Shown here in pieces: positions 25,405 through 37,466 of a stretch of 64,000 bases of DNA. How positions within the stretch are numbered: the first letter of the stretch is position 1; each line of letters starts with the position of its first letter. The position numbers and the translations under genes were made by a program. Below the pieces are notes generated by a model. It did no database searches, had not been told where the DNA came from, and saw only the letters and a program-made list of their open reading frames with translations. The stretch spans positions 1,860,001 to 1,924,000 of the forward strand of contig CM034131.1 of the NCBI GenBank assembly GCA_019914995.1, written 5' to 3'. The stretch is from Acanthochlamys bracteata. Taxonomy: Eukaryota > Streptophyta > Magnoliopsida > Pandanales > Velloziaceae.

Positions 25405-26213
25405 AGCCAGAGAAGATAACGTGGTAGCAGATAAACACAAAAGAAAAATTAAATTTGCAAAACATTAGCTAGTGGGTACGTTGGAAAGAGATCAATTAAT
25501 ACAATTATGTATAATTACTTAATTAGAAGAAGTTGATTATTGATTAATGACAAGTAGTCGGAGATATCAACTTAATTTGAAGGTTCACTAATTTATTTTT
25601 ATGATGTAAAATTTATTATATTTTAATAAATTAAAAGAATTTACAATATTATACATTAAAAAATATTTTAAAAATTAGAATAAAAAAGAGTATTAATATA
25701 ATTTTAGAAAGACTAATGTTAATTAACAACACAATCAATACGTAGACTTAGTGGTTATATATTTTGAAGAAAATTAAAAGGAATTAAACATAAAGTTAAA
25801 ATACAGAGTCATTTCATTAATGGAAAAAGAAAAAGAAAATTGAGAAAAGTGAGGAATAATGTCTAACTAGAGAAGAAAACTTTTAAAAAAAATTGGAAAG
25901 AGAGAGAGACTTGGAGATGAAGGGTGTGGTGAGGAATATGGAGTTGGAGTTGGTAGTGGGGCATAAGAGAAGGCAAACCTACCACATGAACGCACATGCA
26001 AACGATTTCTTTCTTATTAATATTCTCTTCTATATATTATAGAGTAGTAGTAGTAGCAAATGCAGCCGGAAAACCATGATGGCAACTTCTCTCCCTCTCC
26101 CTAGACTAGGTCCCTGTATTACTGTTATTTAATGATATTTTGCGACCTAGTTATTATTTATTTATAACTAATTTTCTATGTAAATCAGTATTAGCCAATG
26201 ATTTGGGATAGTA
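25405..26213. other. Upstream region of the IBH1-like gene
   Basis: AT-rich DNA with no exon. It includes purine-rich tracts at 25815-25960 and an (AGT)n run near 26045-26057. It should contain distal promoter elements of the IBH1-like gene, but none were recognised with confidence. Confidence 0.4.
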
Positions 26214-26221
26214 GTAATATT

Positions 26222-26985
26222 CATAGTTGTACAGAACCATCCGAGTTGACTCGAAAACCATCGATTCGGATGGTAAATTTATTCAAATTTATAAAAAAAT
26301 CGTTTATACAATCGATCCGTCTTGATTCGGTTTGATCCGTTTTGACCCGCTTCAATCCGATCGATCTGTCCGTCTGGATCAAATCGGATTGAATAAAATT
26401 TTAAAAAAATTAATTAAAAAAATTTAAATTAATGATATATTTAATATAAAAATAATTATTAATAGTCCTATATTGAAAAATGATATGTAGTTTAGATTTT
26501 ACCTTTAGATGTGATAATGCAAAAATATAATTGATTATATCTTATTTATAAATATCAATTATTAGTGATTTTTAAAATTTTATATTGTAAATTATTTAGA
26601 TTCAAATATGTATACTTAAAAAAGTTAGTTATTTCTTTTTTATAATTTTATCTTTTTCTAATATTCTAATTTATTTAAATATTTTTTATTATAAATTTTT
26701 GTTATTATTGTTGTTGTTGGTGGTGGTAACATGATGGTAATACTTCTATGATTATTATTGCTATTATTGTTGATAGTAATGTCATAATAAAAATACTTTA
26801 ATTTTTTGCTATACTTGCTGCTGCTATTATTATTGGTAGTGTCATGATGGCAGTAGATTTTTTACTATGATTGTTGTTATTATTAGCTAAAAATATTTTT
26901 ATATTATTGACCCGACGGTTCGATCCGAGAACTGTAATCCGGACAATTTTTCGGTTCGATGTCTGGTCCGATTTTTACAACTATA
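26222..26985. mobile_element. hAT-like non-autonomous element (CATAGTT family)
   Basis: 764-bp element. The left end is CATAGTTGTACAG; the right end read inward is TATAGTTGTAAAAATCGG. The flanks repeat GTAATATT at 26214-26221 and 26986-26993 (8 bp, exact). Subterminal sequence is rich in CGAT/CGGTT words (CAATCGATCCGTC, GACCCGACGGTTCG). Inside are (TTG)n and (ATT)n runs but no transposase frame. Confidence 0.78.
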
Positions 26986-28619
26986 GTAATATTGTGCAGC
27001 CGTAATAACATCTTCTGCTTTATTGATTTTTTTCTACAAATGACAATATAAAATAACAAATATAATTCAACTCTAATTCGATTTATATATTTATATAATT
27101 AATACTATCAATCATATTCAACTTATTTAATAATTAACAAGATTAGTTTAACAAAATTTATAACTTCAATAGAAATTAATTAAAATGTAATAAACTTAAA
27201 TATAAAAATATGTAAGATAAATTAAAACTTATATCACTACTTTAAAATTTTTTATTACTAACTAATATATACTGTATGAATAAGTATATGAATTATATAG
27301 ATTAATTTTGAATAAAGTTGAAATTCATTCAAATATTTTATTAGGTCAATATCAAAAAACTAATCCGAATTGGTTTAAGATTAAATTATAATCCGATTTA
27401 AATATATTAGTTTCGAATTGAATTTACGGTTCGACTCACATATTTACTACCTCAAATATTCTAGTTGAATTCAATATTATTTATGGCTAAGTTTTCCAAT
27501 GTTTGGGTTTAGGTACTTTTGATTTGGTTCTACTCCTACTGAGAAATCAATTACTAAGAAAAAGAGGGGGATTCCACACATGCGATGGCTGGTCACTTAA
27601 CATGTTATACATGCATTTGGTAGCTAACAAAAAATTAGGCAACATGTACAAAGAATAACAACTATGTATATGTAGTTTATAATTCATTCATGTTTGCTAT
27701 GTTATAATTGTATATAAACCATGATAATGGTATATATGTATAATAATAATCATAATAATATAATTTACTTTCACTATGTTCATATTCTGCAACTTTAATT
27801 CAATTTTAATCATTTATTAAGATAAATTTAAATATGGTGGATAAATATATTTTTAAACTCTATTTTTATGTTATATTTAATTATTAGAATTGAGAGTGAG
27901 TATAATATCAGCATAATGAAAGTGGTTGTATTCCTTTCTCTCTTTTTTTCTTTTTCCTTTGAAGGTACGTGTTTATATCTGATTAGCTATATTTACAATG
28001 TTAATCAAGCATTTTAATGCTAATGTAGATGTTGATTTTGCGCCAACAAGAAACACATCACTATAAGTTTTTATTAATTAAAGATTAACTGAAACATCAC
28101 TTAGGTAATAGTTAAATTGTTTGTGCAATTCAACTTAATTACAACCTATAAGATCAAATAACATTAATTATTTAAAGCTTAGTCTCTCCCTTAATGTTTT
28201 GGCAAAGCTTTTCATATCATTTTAATGTTTCATTTTATTTTTTATTTCCTAATAAATTTTTATATATACTATTTTAACTTTCTTTAAAAATTAGATAAAT
28301 TATATGCCATAAAATTTTATATTATATAATTTTATTATTTTTAAAAAATAAAGAACTATTTATTTTTTGAAAAGTTTCTAATTAAATTTTTATAAAAAAA
28401 TTCTTATTTTAAGGACTCTCAAATGATTCCTGGTATGCTCTTGCTTCGCTTTGTAACATGAATATGAACGAAGATTAATGTGATGTATTAATATACTCGA
28501 AATATATGCTCTAATTTCTATATATACAACTAGCATATGGGTACACGTTTGATTTTAATGACTGAAATCAAAATGTTTTAAATTAATCTAGCGCAGTAGC
28601 TAGCAACCAAATTAAGAGC

Positions 28620-28855
28620 TCATTTGGGAGAGCGTTTGAGAAACGCTTTATAATTATTTATAAAATTTATTTAAAAATTTAAAAAATATAAAAAAATTAT
28701 ATATAATAAAATTTTTTATTATATATTTTTATTATTTTTTAAAAAAAATTTAGAAATTAAAAAAATAAAATTTATTTTAAAAAAATAAAAATATTTTTTA
28801 TTTTAAAAAAATTTTATTTTATAAGCACTTTTAAATGCCCCCTAAAGTGATTAGA
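28620..28855. mobile_element. AT-rich MITE copy
   Basis: The ends are complementary in outline: CTCATTTGGGAGAGCGTTTGAGAAACG at the left, and TTATAAGCACTTTTAAATGCCCCCTAAA at the right. The interior is almost pure A/T. This is one of the best-delimited copies of the family. Confidence 0.65.
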
Positions 28856-29341
28856 TCAACTTCGAGAGAAATTGATACAATAATTTGGAAAAAGATGCCA
28901 AAATATTATTGCTGATACATATAAACATAAAAAACCTATCTATATATATCCATATTATTGCTGATTTTGACTTCTCAACAGATTCAAGACAATATGTGCA
29001 AAAGCAATATATACTTAAAAGACGGCTGGGGTGGTTCAAAATTTTAATTAACTAGTAGATCATTATTTTCTTATCATTTAAAATCAACAACGTACGTACT
29101 CTATTTAAGGTCCAAAGTTGTTGATTAATTTTTCTATTTTCTAAACACTAATATTCCGTGTTTTGTTTCTTTGGTTAATGTATCTTAATCTTTAATTCTA
29201 TATATGTATATTATATTAGTTTTCAGAAAGTATATATTGTTTATTACAAACCAAGCATGCATGCATGGTAGAGCTTGGGAGTTGTTTGCCAAGAGTTACT
29301 CCCCTGATATTCATTCCTTAGAGAGTGAACAAATTAAAGAT

Positions 29342-29600
29342 CGACGAATATATGCAAGCAGAAGTGGTCCTAATTAATTAAGTAGGAGCTGCCCTATGAC
29401 GACTTCTGTTGTCCTTCTCAGAGGATGGATGTTATATATATGCTATCCGTCGTGCCCATGCATGCACGCGCTGCTCGAGAATCGACTAGCTAGCTAACTA
29501 CACTTGCTTTCGTTCGCTCGATCGCTTTCTGGTTGATTGATTGACTCTGTCTATCTTCTCTTGAGCTGCTAGCATGCAGTAGCAGATGAGTGGCTGGCTT
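29342..29600. repeat. Cluster of short inverted repeats
   Basis: CAGAAGTGGTC at 29359-29369 pairs with GACGACTTCTG at 29398-29408 (10 of 11 bp). CTGCTA at 29566-29571 pairs with TAGCAG at 29580-29585. GTGC...GCAC and GGATGGAT...ATCCGTC stems lie between them. This could be a structured non-coding transcript, but I do not recognise a known microRNA here. Confidence 0.4.
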
Positions 29601-30174
29601 ATAGAAATCTTCGTGCTTTTCTTTCCTCTATAGGAACTATTTGATGAGAGGATAGAGATTAAGATATATATGAACTTTAAATTTCATTGCCTTCTTGGTT
29701 TATAAATTGATCGACCGTGTGCACATGCATGTTTGTATGCTTGATTTGTGACTGCACACCAAACCAACCAAAGAGTCTTGCTATCACATTCTTGATTGCG
29801 TTGTTTAAAAAGTAGTGCCACAGATGCGGCCAATTAGCTGATTAGATTTTTTCATTTTAGAATTGTTAAGAGAAATTTATTTTCACATTACTTATCGATA
29901 AATTTGAAATAATATTAATAGGAATTTGACTCACTTTTTCTATTGTCAATGAATTTTTAAATAAATTCTAAATTTATCAAATAATATCAGAGCAAGCTGA
30001 ATCGGATCGGTATATTTCACAGCAAATCGTTCGCTTCACTTCAGACAGATAGACTGCTTCATTCATGACGATAGTCTTTTTCGTTTAGAGCAAATAATTT
30101 ATTTTATTTCAGATTAGATAGCTCATTTTATTAAAAAATCGCTTAATTGGAAAGCATATGTTAAGAAATTTAGA

Positions 30175-30420
30175 ATATGTTTGAAAGTACTTTTGAAAAA
30201 TACTTTTATGAGACAAAAAATATTTTTATCTTATTTTGATAAATAAAATCTACTATTTGGACTAAAATAATAAAATAAATAATAAAAAATTTTATTACTT
30301 AAAATTTTTATACTTTCTAAAATTTTAAATTAAATTTTATAAAATTTTATAAAAAATTAATTTAAAAATATAAATAAAAATAAAAAGCTACTTTTTTGGT
30401 TGCCAAACATATCCTTAGTC
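30175..30420. mobile_element. AT-rich MITE copy
   Basis: Begins GAATATGTTTGAAAGTACTTTTG and ends AAAAGCTACTTTTTTGGTTGCCAAACATATCC. The two ends are inverted relatives (ATATGTTTG / CAAACATAT), flanking an A/T-rich core typical of the family. Confidence 0.65.
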
Positions 30421-31326
30421 TCACATTATTTATTAATAATTTTAAAATGATATTCCTAAGACAGTGATTTACTCTTTCTATTGCTAATTGATTCTAAAAA
30501 AAATTCTAAAGAGAATTTATACTACTGGATCAGTGCAGAATAACATACTTAATGCCTATCTTCAGAGAATGCATATAAGGATATTATTGGAATTACATAT
30601 TAAGGATTGGACTAACTAAGGATGGACAGTGAAAATTACATTTGCGACCGTCGTAAGAACTTGCAGTAATTGCTAGTTAAATGTCTCGTAACGTTAACCT
30701 GAATAATCGCTAGATCAAATATGGAACCAGGTGCAACATCCTAAAGGTTTAGGAAAGTTTGGTAATCTTTAATACGTACCATGCTATTAGTAGGTCGGTA
30801 TTAGCCATGTCACAAGTTTGAACCAGCATGCACATCCCTGCAAGTAGAAAAGAAAGGTTACAAAAAGGTATATCGTTGCATCTTAGCGTGACCTCATTCG
30901 AAAACCACCGTTCAACTTCCAGCAGCCATTCATAGACATGTATCTCACTCCATCCTTCTAATAACCTTGCAAACTAAGAAAATACATTTAGTATACCAGC
31001 CGCAAAATCCTGTCTAAATATTTAACAGCCTCTACCAATTGCCATTACAAAAGAACTCTGTAAAAAATCACTTTATATTGGATACATGAAACAAAAACTA
31101 TAGGCATATTAGCATTCTTTCGTATACCTTTATTACCACCTAACCAGGACATCAACAACGTTAATGTCCTCCAAAAAGAATGACAACATAAAAAATCTAG
31201 CCTATCGCTATAAATATACTTGACACAGCAACAAATTTTTATATTACATATCTTTTATACTATTTCACACAACCCAGGTTGTTGAATAATTCAACAAGGC
31301 GAACTTTACATGCAAGCCTATTTTAC

Positions 31327-31440
31327 CTCCTTCCTTTGCCAATTTAGCAGTTGTTACCAGCCAGCGTCCTGGAAAATCTTTATCTCCTTCCTTTGCCAAT
31401 TTAGCAGTTGTTACCAGCCAGTGTCCTGGAAAATCTTGAG
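31327..31440 (-). repeat. 57-bp direct duplication in the pseudogene's last exon
   Basis: Units 31327-31383 and 31384-31440 differ by only a few bases near their ends. Each encodes 19 residues ending WLVTTAKLAKEG, so the duplication is in frame. Relatives of this protein carry this segment once. Confidence 0.9.
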
Positions 31441-34400
31441 GACCTCTTACTAGTGCGACCATTTCCACAAATTTCAGGAGCTTATGTGATTGAACAGGCA
31501 CCAGAGGACCATCCAGATATACTCCTGAATTCATCAATGTTGGTTCATGCTTTGGTTGAGTTGCATAGCGGTTTGGTGAATGTAGTGCTAAGGTTGGTGA
31601 GGAAGCTAAGCTTGTGACACTAGCAGGTGTATTGACCCATTTGGTCTTCTGGATCGTGCAGTAAGGAATGTTGTGCAAATACCAGATGAAGGTAAAGCAC
31701 CTTACTGTCCAATTTCTGGTGGTGATTCATTAAGCACCACTGACCACAAAAAAACCATCAGACACTCTCTGAAGCCACTCAGGATTATGCTTCACTGCAG
31801 ATGTACAAACATGAGTGTATCTCCTCCATTGGATTGGTTCGAGAACTCACCTGAATCTTCATTTCCTTTACATTGGGACATCATGGATGCATTTGAGGGT
31901 TCCAGCATACTAGGCAGACTAGAAGGTGCTGTACATAAACTGCTAGCCTTTGCACTGTCTACCCTCAAAGTACAAGCAGAGGCCAACTGCTGTGCATCTG
32001 ACCACTATAGATCTGACAACCAATAAGGTCTTTTGCAACAAAGATGGATGAGAAACAAAAATCCCTTGATACTAAGGGGACAATTATGGAAAATGTTAAC
32101 TACAAATAATAGCTTTATCAACAGCTAATCGGTTGAAATCAAGAATAATTTATATTTGCACAAATAATTTTAATGGCACTAATCAGCAATGGCAAAAGAA
32201 CCACTATAACACTCAGTGATGCACAAAATAAGTTCCACTACTTTCCAAAACAAAGTTTCCTTTATGTTTCTTATGGAGTATCCTCCTATATCTACCAAAA
32301 AGTCACAAACAACAAATGCTTCAAATTATAAACATAGAACATGATGGCCAAAACAGATTTTGACTCAAAAGAACACTAAAAATCTTCCAAACAGCTAATC
32401 AATCTTCTTCTCATGCAGAGCCACAAGCACTAACTAGGATTACCAGTTCTTACACCAACCAATTAATTCAACAGAAACATGCAATTGTAAGTTGGTAACA
32501 TATTACATAGATACCCTTCAAATGAACATTTGATGCGTCCAAAGGAGCTCAGAGGAAGTAGGAATAGCTTTCTCCTAATTTCAAGAAAAACTAATTGTGG
32601 TATAAATGATCATGCACCATTACAGGAATGAGACACACCCACTTGTTACATCAGATGCAAGGCTTAAAGCAAATACCCATACTCACCAAAGAATCACCTT
32701 TAACTATTTAAGAAATTGAAGTTTGACTAACTGGTATAGATCTAGTTTTTTAAAAGTATTTCTTGCTTCAAGTCATATGCATGGGTCAAGGTTTACCAAT
32801 TGTCAATTTTATTACCAACAAAATTTGGGCCTCTAGGTTCAAGAAAGTGTGCTACACATGCTTTCCAATTTTGACCTGACAGAACAATCTTTCGAATAAA
32901 ATGTACTACTTGTTTAGCTTATTCTAAAGAGCAAATACCATCCAGAGTTTCTTGAATGTTCCAAGTAGCATGTTTAACTGCTTACCTCGCCATCCAGAGT
33001 TTTCTTAAAATGCTCAAGTAGAATGTTCAAGGAATTGGTGAGGTTTGTTAAACTCTAGGCATGATACATAAGACTTCCATAACAGAGAAGATGAAAGCTA
33101 ACTATTGTCATACCTGAGGTGTTGACATGGAGTTTGGGTCCGAAAAATCTAAATTGAAGTGTTGGGTAGGATGCTTTTATTCTGCGAGGACCAAGAGCCA
33201 ATTCGTTGAACATAAATGACCACTGATGGGGTACTTGGAACTCCAAAAGTAGTGTAGGTCCTTGAGATCAGGTATGTCTGAAGGGGAAATATGTCTATTA
33301 GTACTGGCCTATATGGTTTTGGTAACTTAAACAACATCCAATTTATGCCCAGCGTATCAACAGACTCCTGTCCTCAAAATTGGTGGACCTACTTTTACTT
33401 TTCAAACATGAATTAAATTGTGTGACTATGATATTCCTTTCTTTGATTGGATCACTTACAATGAAGATAAAGATTGATAGCGTCACTAAGATATTCACTG
33501 CCTGCTACCCCAGTAAGAAGCGAAGCACGGGCACCAATTTGAAGAGCATCGCCTCAGGATCGCTAGGAACTGTCTGTAGTTACTGAGAATGACTGGTCAA
33601 ATAAACATCTCCTACCCTCTTAGACCTAATCAATGTGCGGCCCTGATTGTATGAAATGCATGTTTTGATTAAAAACTACAGTAAAGATAATTGAATTATG
33701 ATTTATTCAAGTGTTACCAGTCTTACTTCTTTGCTTGAGGTTCCCGAATAACTTGTCAGAGGCATGCTACTGGTTTGCCAATTTTTTTTTGAAGACTTCA
33801 GGCATCTAAGAATGTAGCACATTAATCAACAGAAAAAGTGAGACACCAAGCCATATGAGCATATGTAATGTGCTACCTTGTGCCTGCCTTCCTTAGTTTC
33901 CGATGTAAAGGAGATAGTGTTGTTCCACCTGAGAACAAAAGATCACCAAGATCCTCCAAATGGACTTTTAGTTCAGCAGGAGAAAAGGTTGAAGAAGAAC
34001 GCTGTCTAAGACAAGACTACATCTTGTTCTCCAACTGGGATTTCCACAATGATGTGTGTCCCATAAATCTGTATGAATCTATCAAAGAGTTACAAAGCCA
34101 AATGTCCAGCAACCCGTTTGGGCATTTCAGTGTAAAAGTAGCTCATGTCGAAAGAGAGTGAATATTTATATTGATGCTGGTTAGTATTCACCTAAACTTG
34201 GGGTTAATTTTCGAAGAACAAATTTCTAAAATGTAAGAACCAAAACTTAACAAACGCATCCCTCAAAACTGCTCCAAGAGAACTTTTCTTTTCCTTTTTA
34301 AAAAAAATTCTTTTAAATTTTTTCAACTTAAAACTTTTTTAGGGCGCTTGCCAGGAAGAGCATAAACAGCTTTCTTAAGCTTACCCCTCTAGCTGTCTTT

Positions 34401-34508
34401 CTCAGCACGTTCAAATTTCCTCCTTCCAAGTTCTAGTCTCATCACCTTCTATGTCTATTCCCAGATGAAATCATCAACCTCCAAACTAAGTGCATCATGC
34501 CGCCACAC

Positions 34509-35115
34509 TGAGTAATATGATCAAGGTTCAAATAACTGAGCCGGGCTAAGAGCTGTGATTTATTGATACAGTTCCCAGCCAATGCGCCAAGCGCACTGAA
34601 TCGTTCGTGCCAATATTTAAAGAAAAAAGAAAATTAAAACTAAATATATATAAGAATCATTCAAAATGAATGTGGAGATAGAGTATTAGACCTTAGAAAG
34701 TTAGTAGATCTAACTACTAGATGTGAAAGTATAATGAGAAATTGCATGAAAGAAAGAAAGAGAGAGAAATGAAGAATGAATTAAAAAAATAAACAAAATA
34801 ATAAATTGAAGAGAAAAGAAGCAAGAAAGAAAGAGTTGACGAAGAAGAGGGGGAAAAGATTTATTTAAAGAAAAACATATTTTAAGCTATGAACCGCTTG
34901 AGATCTGTTCAGGAGTTTAGAATAACAGTTCGAGCTTGAACCAAGCCTAAACCACAACTCACATAATTGAACCACCCTGACCGACATTCATACGGTTGAA
35001 TAGTCAGTTCATCCTAATAGAATGAACCAAATAGGTTTTATAGTAAATGGAGCGGGTTTAGATCAGCTCCAGCTCCGAACAGAACTGTTCACTCAAATTT
35101 TAAAATCACGACTAT
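34509..35115. mobile_element. Possible repeat element in an intron of the MACPF pseudogene
   Basis: The intron between the exon remnants at 34078 and 35784 contains a block ending TTTTAAAATCACGACTATG. Its complement, CATAGTCGTGATTTTAAAA, resembles the CATAGTT element ends elsewhere in the window. The left end and a target duplication could not be fixed. Confidence 0.3.
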
Positions 35116-37466
35116 GATAGGATATCACGGCTTGTGATTATAACTACGTGAATGACACAAATCTATGGAAGGTATAGATAGACTATGATCTTGGAGTAAT
35201 TCTGGACTATAATAAGAGTTCTTGATCAGTCTGCTTAACTAGGTGGCTACTGGGAGATTAATGCAACTGGATTTGCTCTTCTAGGCAGCATCCTTATTCA
35301 GAATAACACAGGGCAGCAGTATAAATATTTTAGGGGTGGCGAGGCTGCCACCACTCCGTAAATCACCAAATAAAGGTCTTAAAAGGATTTTTGGCTGATC
35401 TGATGATATGCAGTAATTTGGAAATGGAAAAAGATAGAAACGAGTTAAAACAAATGCAGCTCAATGTGTTTTAAACAATACCTGCAGAACATGCTATGTT
35501 CCAAATCCTTTTCTCTGTCTTTTTATTAAACTCAATAAACATTACTTTAGAATCGATAAGGTCCAGGTTAGCAATTTGAAGGCAATGACATGACATCCTG
35601 CACAGGTACTTAAATGTCAAAGGGCATCTTTTCTACATTACTCAATGATAATAACATTAGGAACACTTTTATGGGTTTGAGGGTGCATTTTAATCACATT
35701 CATTGACAACATCCACATATGTTCTTTCCAACTTTCCAGTAATGGCGTACTTACAGTAAACAGCATAACAAGGGTGTTCTTACCTAGAAAGTGTAACAGG
35801 TTCCCACTTGGATGGAACAGCATTTTTCACCTCATCGCACAGTATCAGTGGAGATGTCTTTAGATGCAAATTATATAATGAAATGAAGTAGCCATTGAAA
35901 GCAGGACTTTTGGTGTCCTCATCATTAAACCATGCTCCATTTAGATCAAACAGAGCATTGAAGTAACCAGAAGGTATTTTTCATTGGACAGAAGTTTTCT
36001 GATTGAGTAACTCAGACATCTGACACAAAAGCGCACAATGATGGCTCTAAGAACTTTTTGGTAGGGACAAGAAAGATCTTTGAAGATGATTTCTCACGTT
36101 TAAAAAAGGACTAGTTCTCTGCCACTAAGAAAATCCATGTGCAGACTTATATAAAATAACTTTTATAAGACTTAAAGCAACTGAAAGCTCACTACCTTAA
36201 GATTTTACATATCTGCAATTTGGTGCTTATTGCTTCCAGAACATTATAAAATCTATTAGAACAAACATTCCATGAAACAAAGAGTTTTATCATCTTACAT
36301 ATATTGAATTACAAATACTTTCCTGCTGATGTAAATTCACATAGCTCATAAGATCTTCAGATGAATTAAAATTTTTGTCATCATGTAATTCCTTGGTCAT
36401 AATCATTTTCTCAACAAACTTTTGCACAATTTTTATAATGAAGATGTTTCTTCACCCTTCTTATGTTTACACCTATTCTAAGACAATCACCTTCTTGTGC
36501 AAAAAGGTCGACGCCTCACCCAGATTAAGCTTTGAGTGGAAAATGTTAACATGGACTCTACATCCTAAGTCAATGTTAGAAAAGTTTAACTTGTTGCTGA
36601 ATGAATGTTTTTCAGAATACCAAAAGGTTAAATTCCAAGAACAATTTGAAGTCATATAATTTAGGAGGAACCAATTTGACAAGCACCTTCTCAATCTATC
36701 ATCCATGGACAACTTTCAAACTCCATTTCACAAAACTCCCAGTTTTGTAGCCTCACTAACCTCCTCATGTCCTCAATTAACCCGTCTGACAAAAAAAACA
36801 TTGATCACACAAGCAACCCTTTCCATTGATCAAAAATATTGGAGTAAGAAATATCCAACACCACTAGCACCTAAAATGAGCGCATTTGCAAGACAACTAT
36901 TTACTAAAAAAATGACTGCAAAAAGAAAATTACTATAGTTTCTGTACTATTCAGGAATTCTTTCTCAACAGTCACCACTAGTACCAAATATAAAGAAAAC
37001 AGTGACCCACCATGACCGTCATTAAATTTCCTGGCAATCAAATGTTCACCAATTCTGTTCCACCCATCAACCAAAACGAAGTTCCAATTCTCATCAATCA
37101 AACAGTAACATAAATAATAACCACAACAAAAATCTCAAAAATTAAAGAAAATATATATATACATAGCTAGCCATATTGAATAAAACAGGGAGTTACCGAT
37201 TGGACTCGAGAACATCAGAGCCAAACCTCATACGATGACCTTTATTATACCCAAAATCAACACGGCACAGCGCGAAGTATCATCGCAGGAACAGTTCCAG
37301 CTCCAGTTCCAGGAACTGCTATATAACGCGAGTTCAAGTCATCAATCTCCACAAGCCGTCGAGATCCTTTAACAAACTTCAACCTCAAAATCACTAGCGA
37401 ATCGAATCCCATTCCTAGCGATCCCATGATGGTTCGTTCCGCCACCGCCTCACTGCAGTCTTCCAT

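Larger units (their letters stand above)
26994..31264. other. AT-rich gene desert with MITEs and a hairpin-rich island
   Basis: No protein-coding exon is supported across this 4.3-kb stretch. It holds two MITE copies (28620-28855 and 30175-30420) and, at about 29230-29620, a GC-richer island with many short inverted repeats. A few ATG/TATA-rich stretches look like ordinary filler. The part next to 31264 is the 3' side of the MACPF pseudogene. Confidence 0.5.
31265..37466 (-). pseudogene. Decayed MACPF-domain protein gene (CAD1/NSL1-type)
   Basis: Homology to plant MACPF proteins can be followed through exon remnants at 37197-37466 (GSLGMGFDSLVILRLKF; later GHRMRFGSDVLES), 35784-36019 (IPSGYFNALFDLNGAWF, GYFISLYNLHLKTSP), 33877-34078 (IYGTHIIVEIPVGEQDVV), ~33600-33805, ~33470-33655, ~33112-33300 (EFQVPHQW, FNELALGPRR) and 31265-~32030 (GVYLDGPLVPVQ, GLHVKFALLNY). 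Intact relatives restrain salicylic-acid-linked cell death. Lesions: a frame change in exon 1 (frame closes at TGA 37257-37259), in-frame TGA at 35981-35983, frame shifts near 34012 and 33780, in-frame TAA at 33580-33582, frame shifts near 33520 and 33248, several frame breaks in 31680-32030, and a 57-bp duplication at 31327-31440. Splice sites are mostly preserved, so decay is fairly recent. No functional product is expected. Confidence 0.85.

Noticed and set aside
34090..34092. Apparent TAA stop ahead of the IYGTHIIV exon of the MACPF pseudogene
   Set aside because: It lies upstream of the GATAG acceptor, hence in the intron, and was not counted as a lesion.
33868..34161. 97-codon open frame on the plus strand
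   Set aside because: It is the antisense shadow of the MACPF pseudogene exon at 33877-34078; the minus strand carries the family homology.
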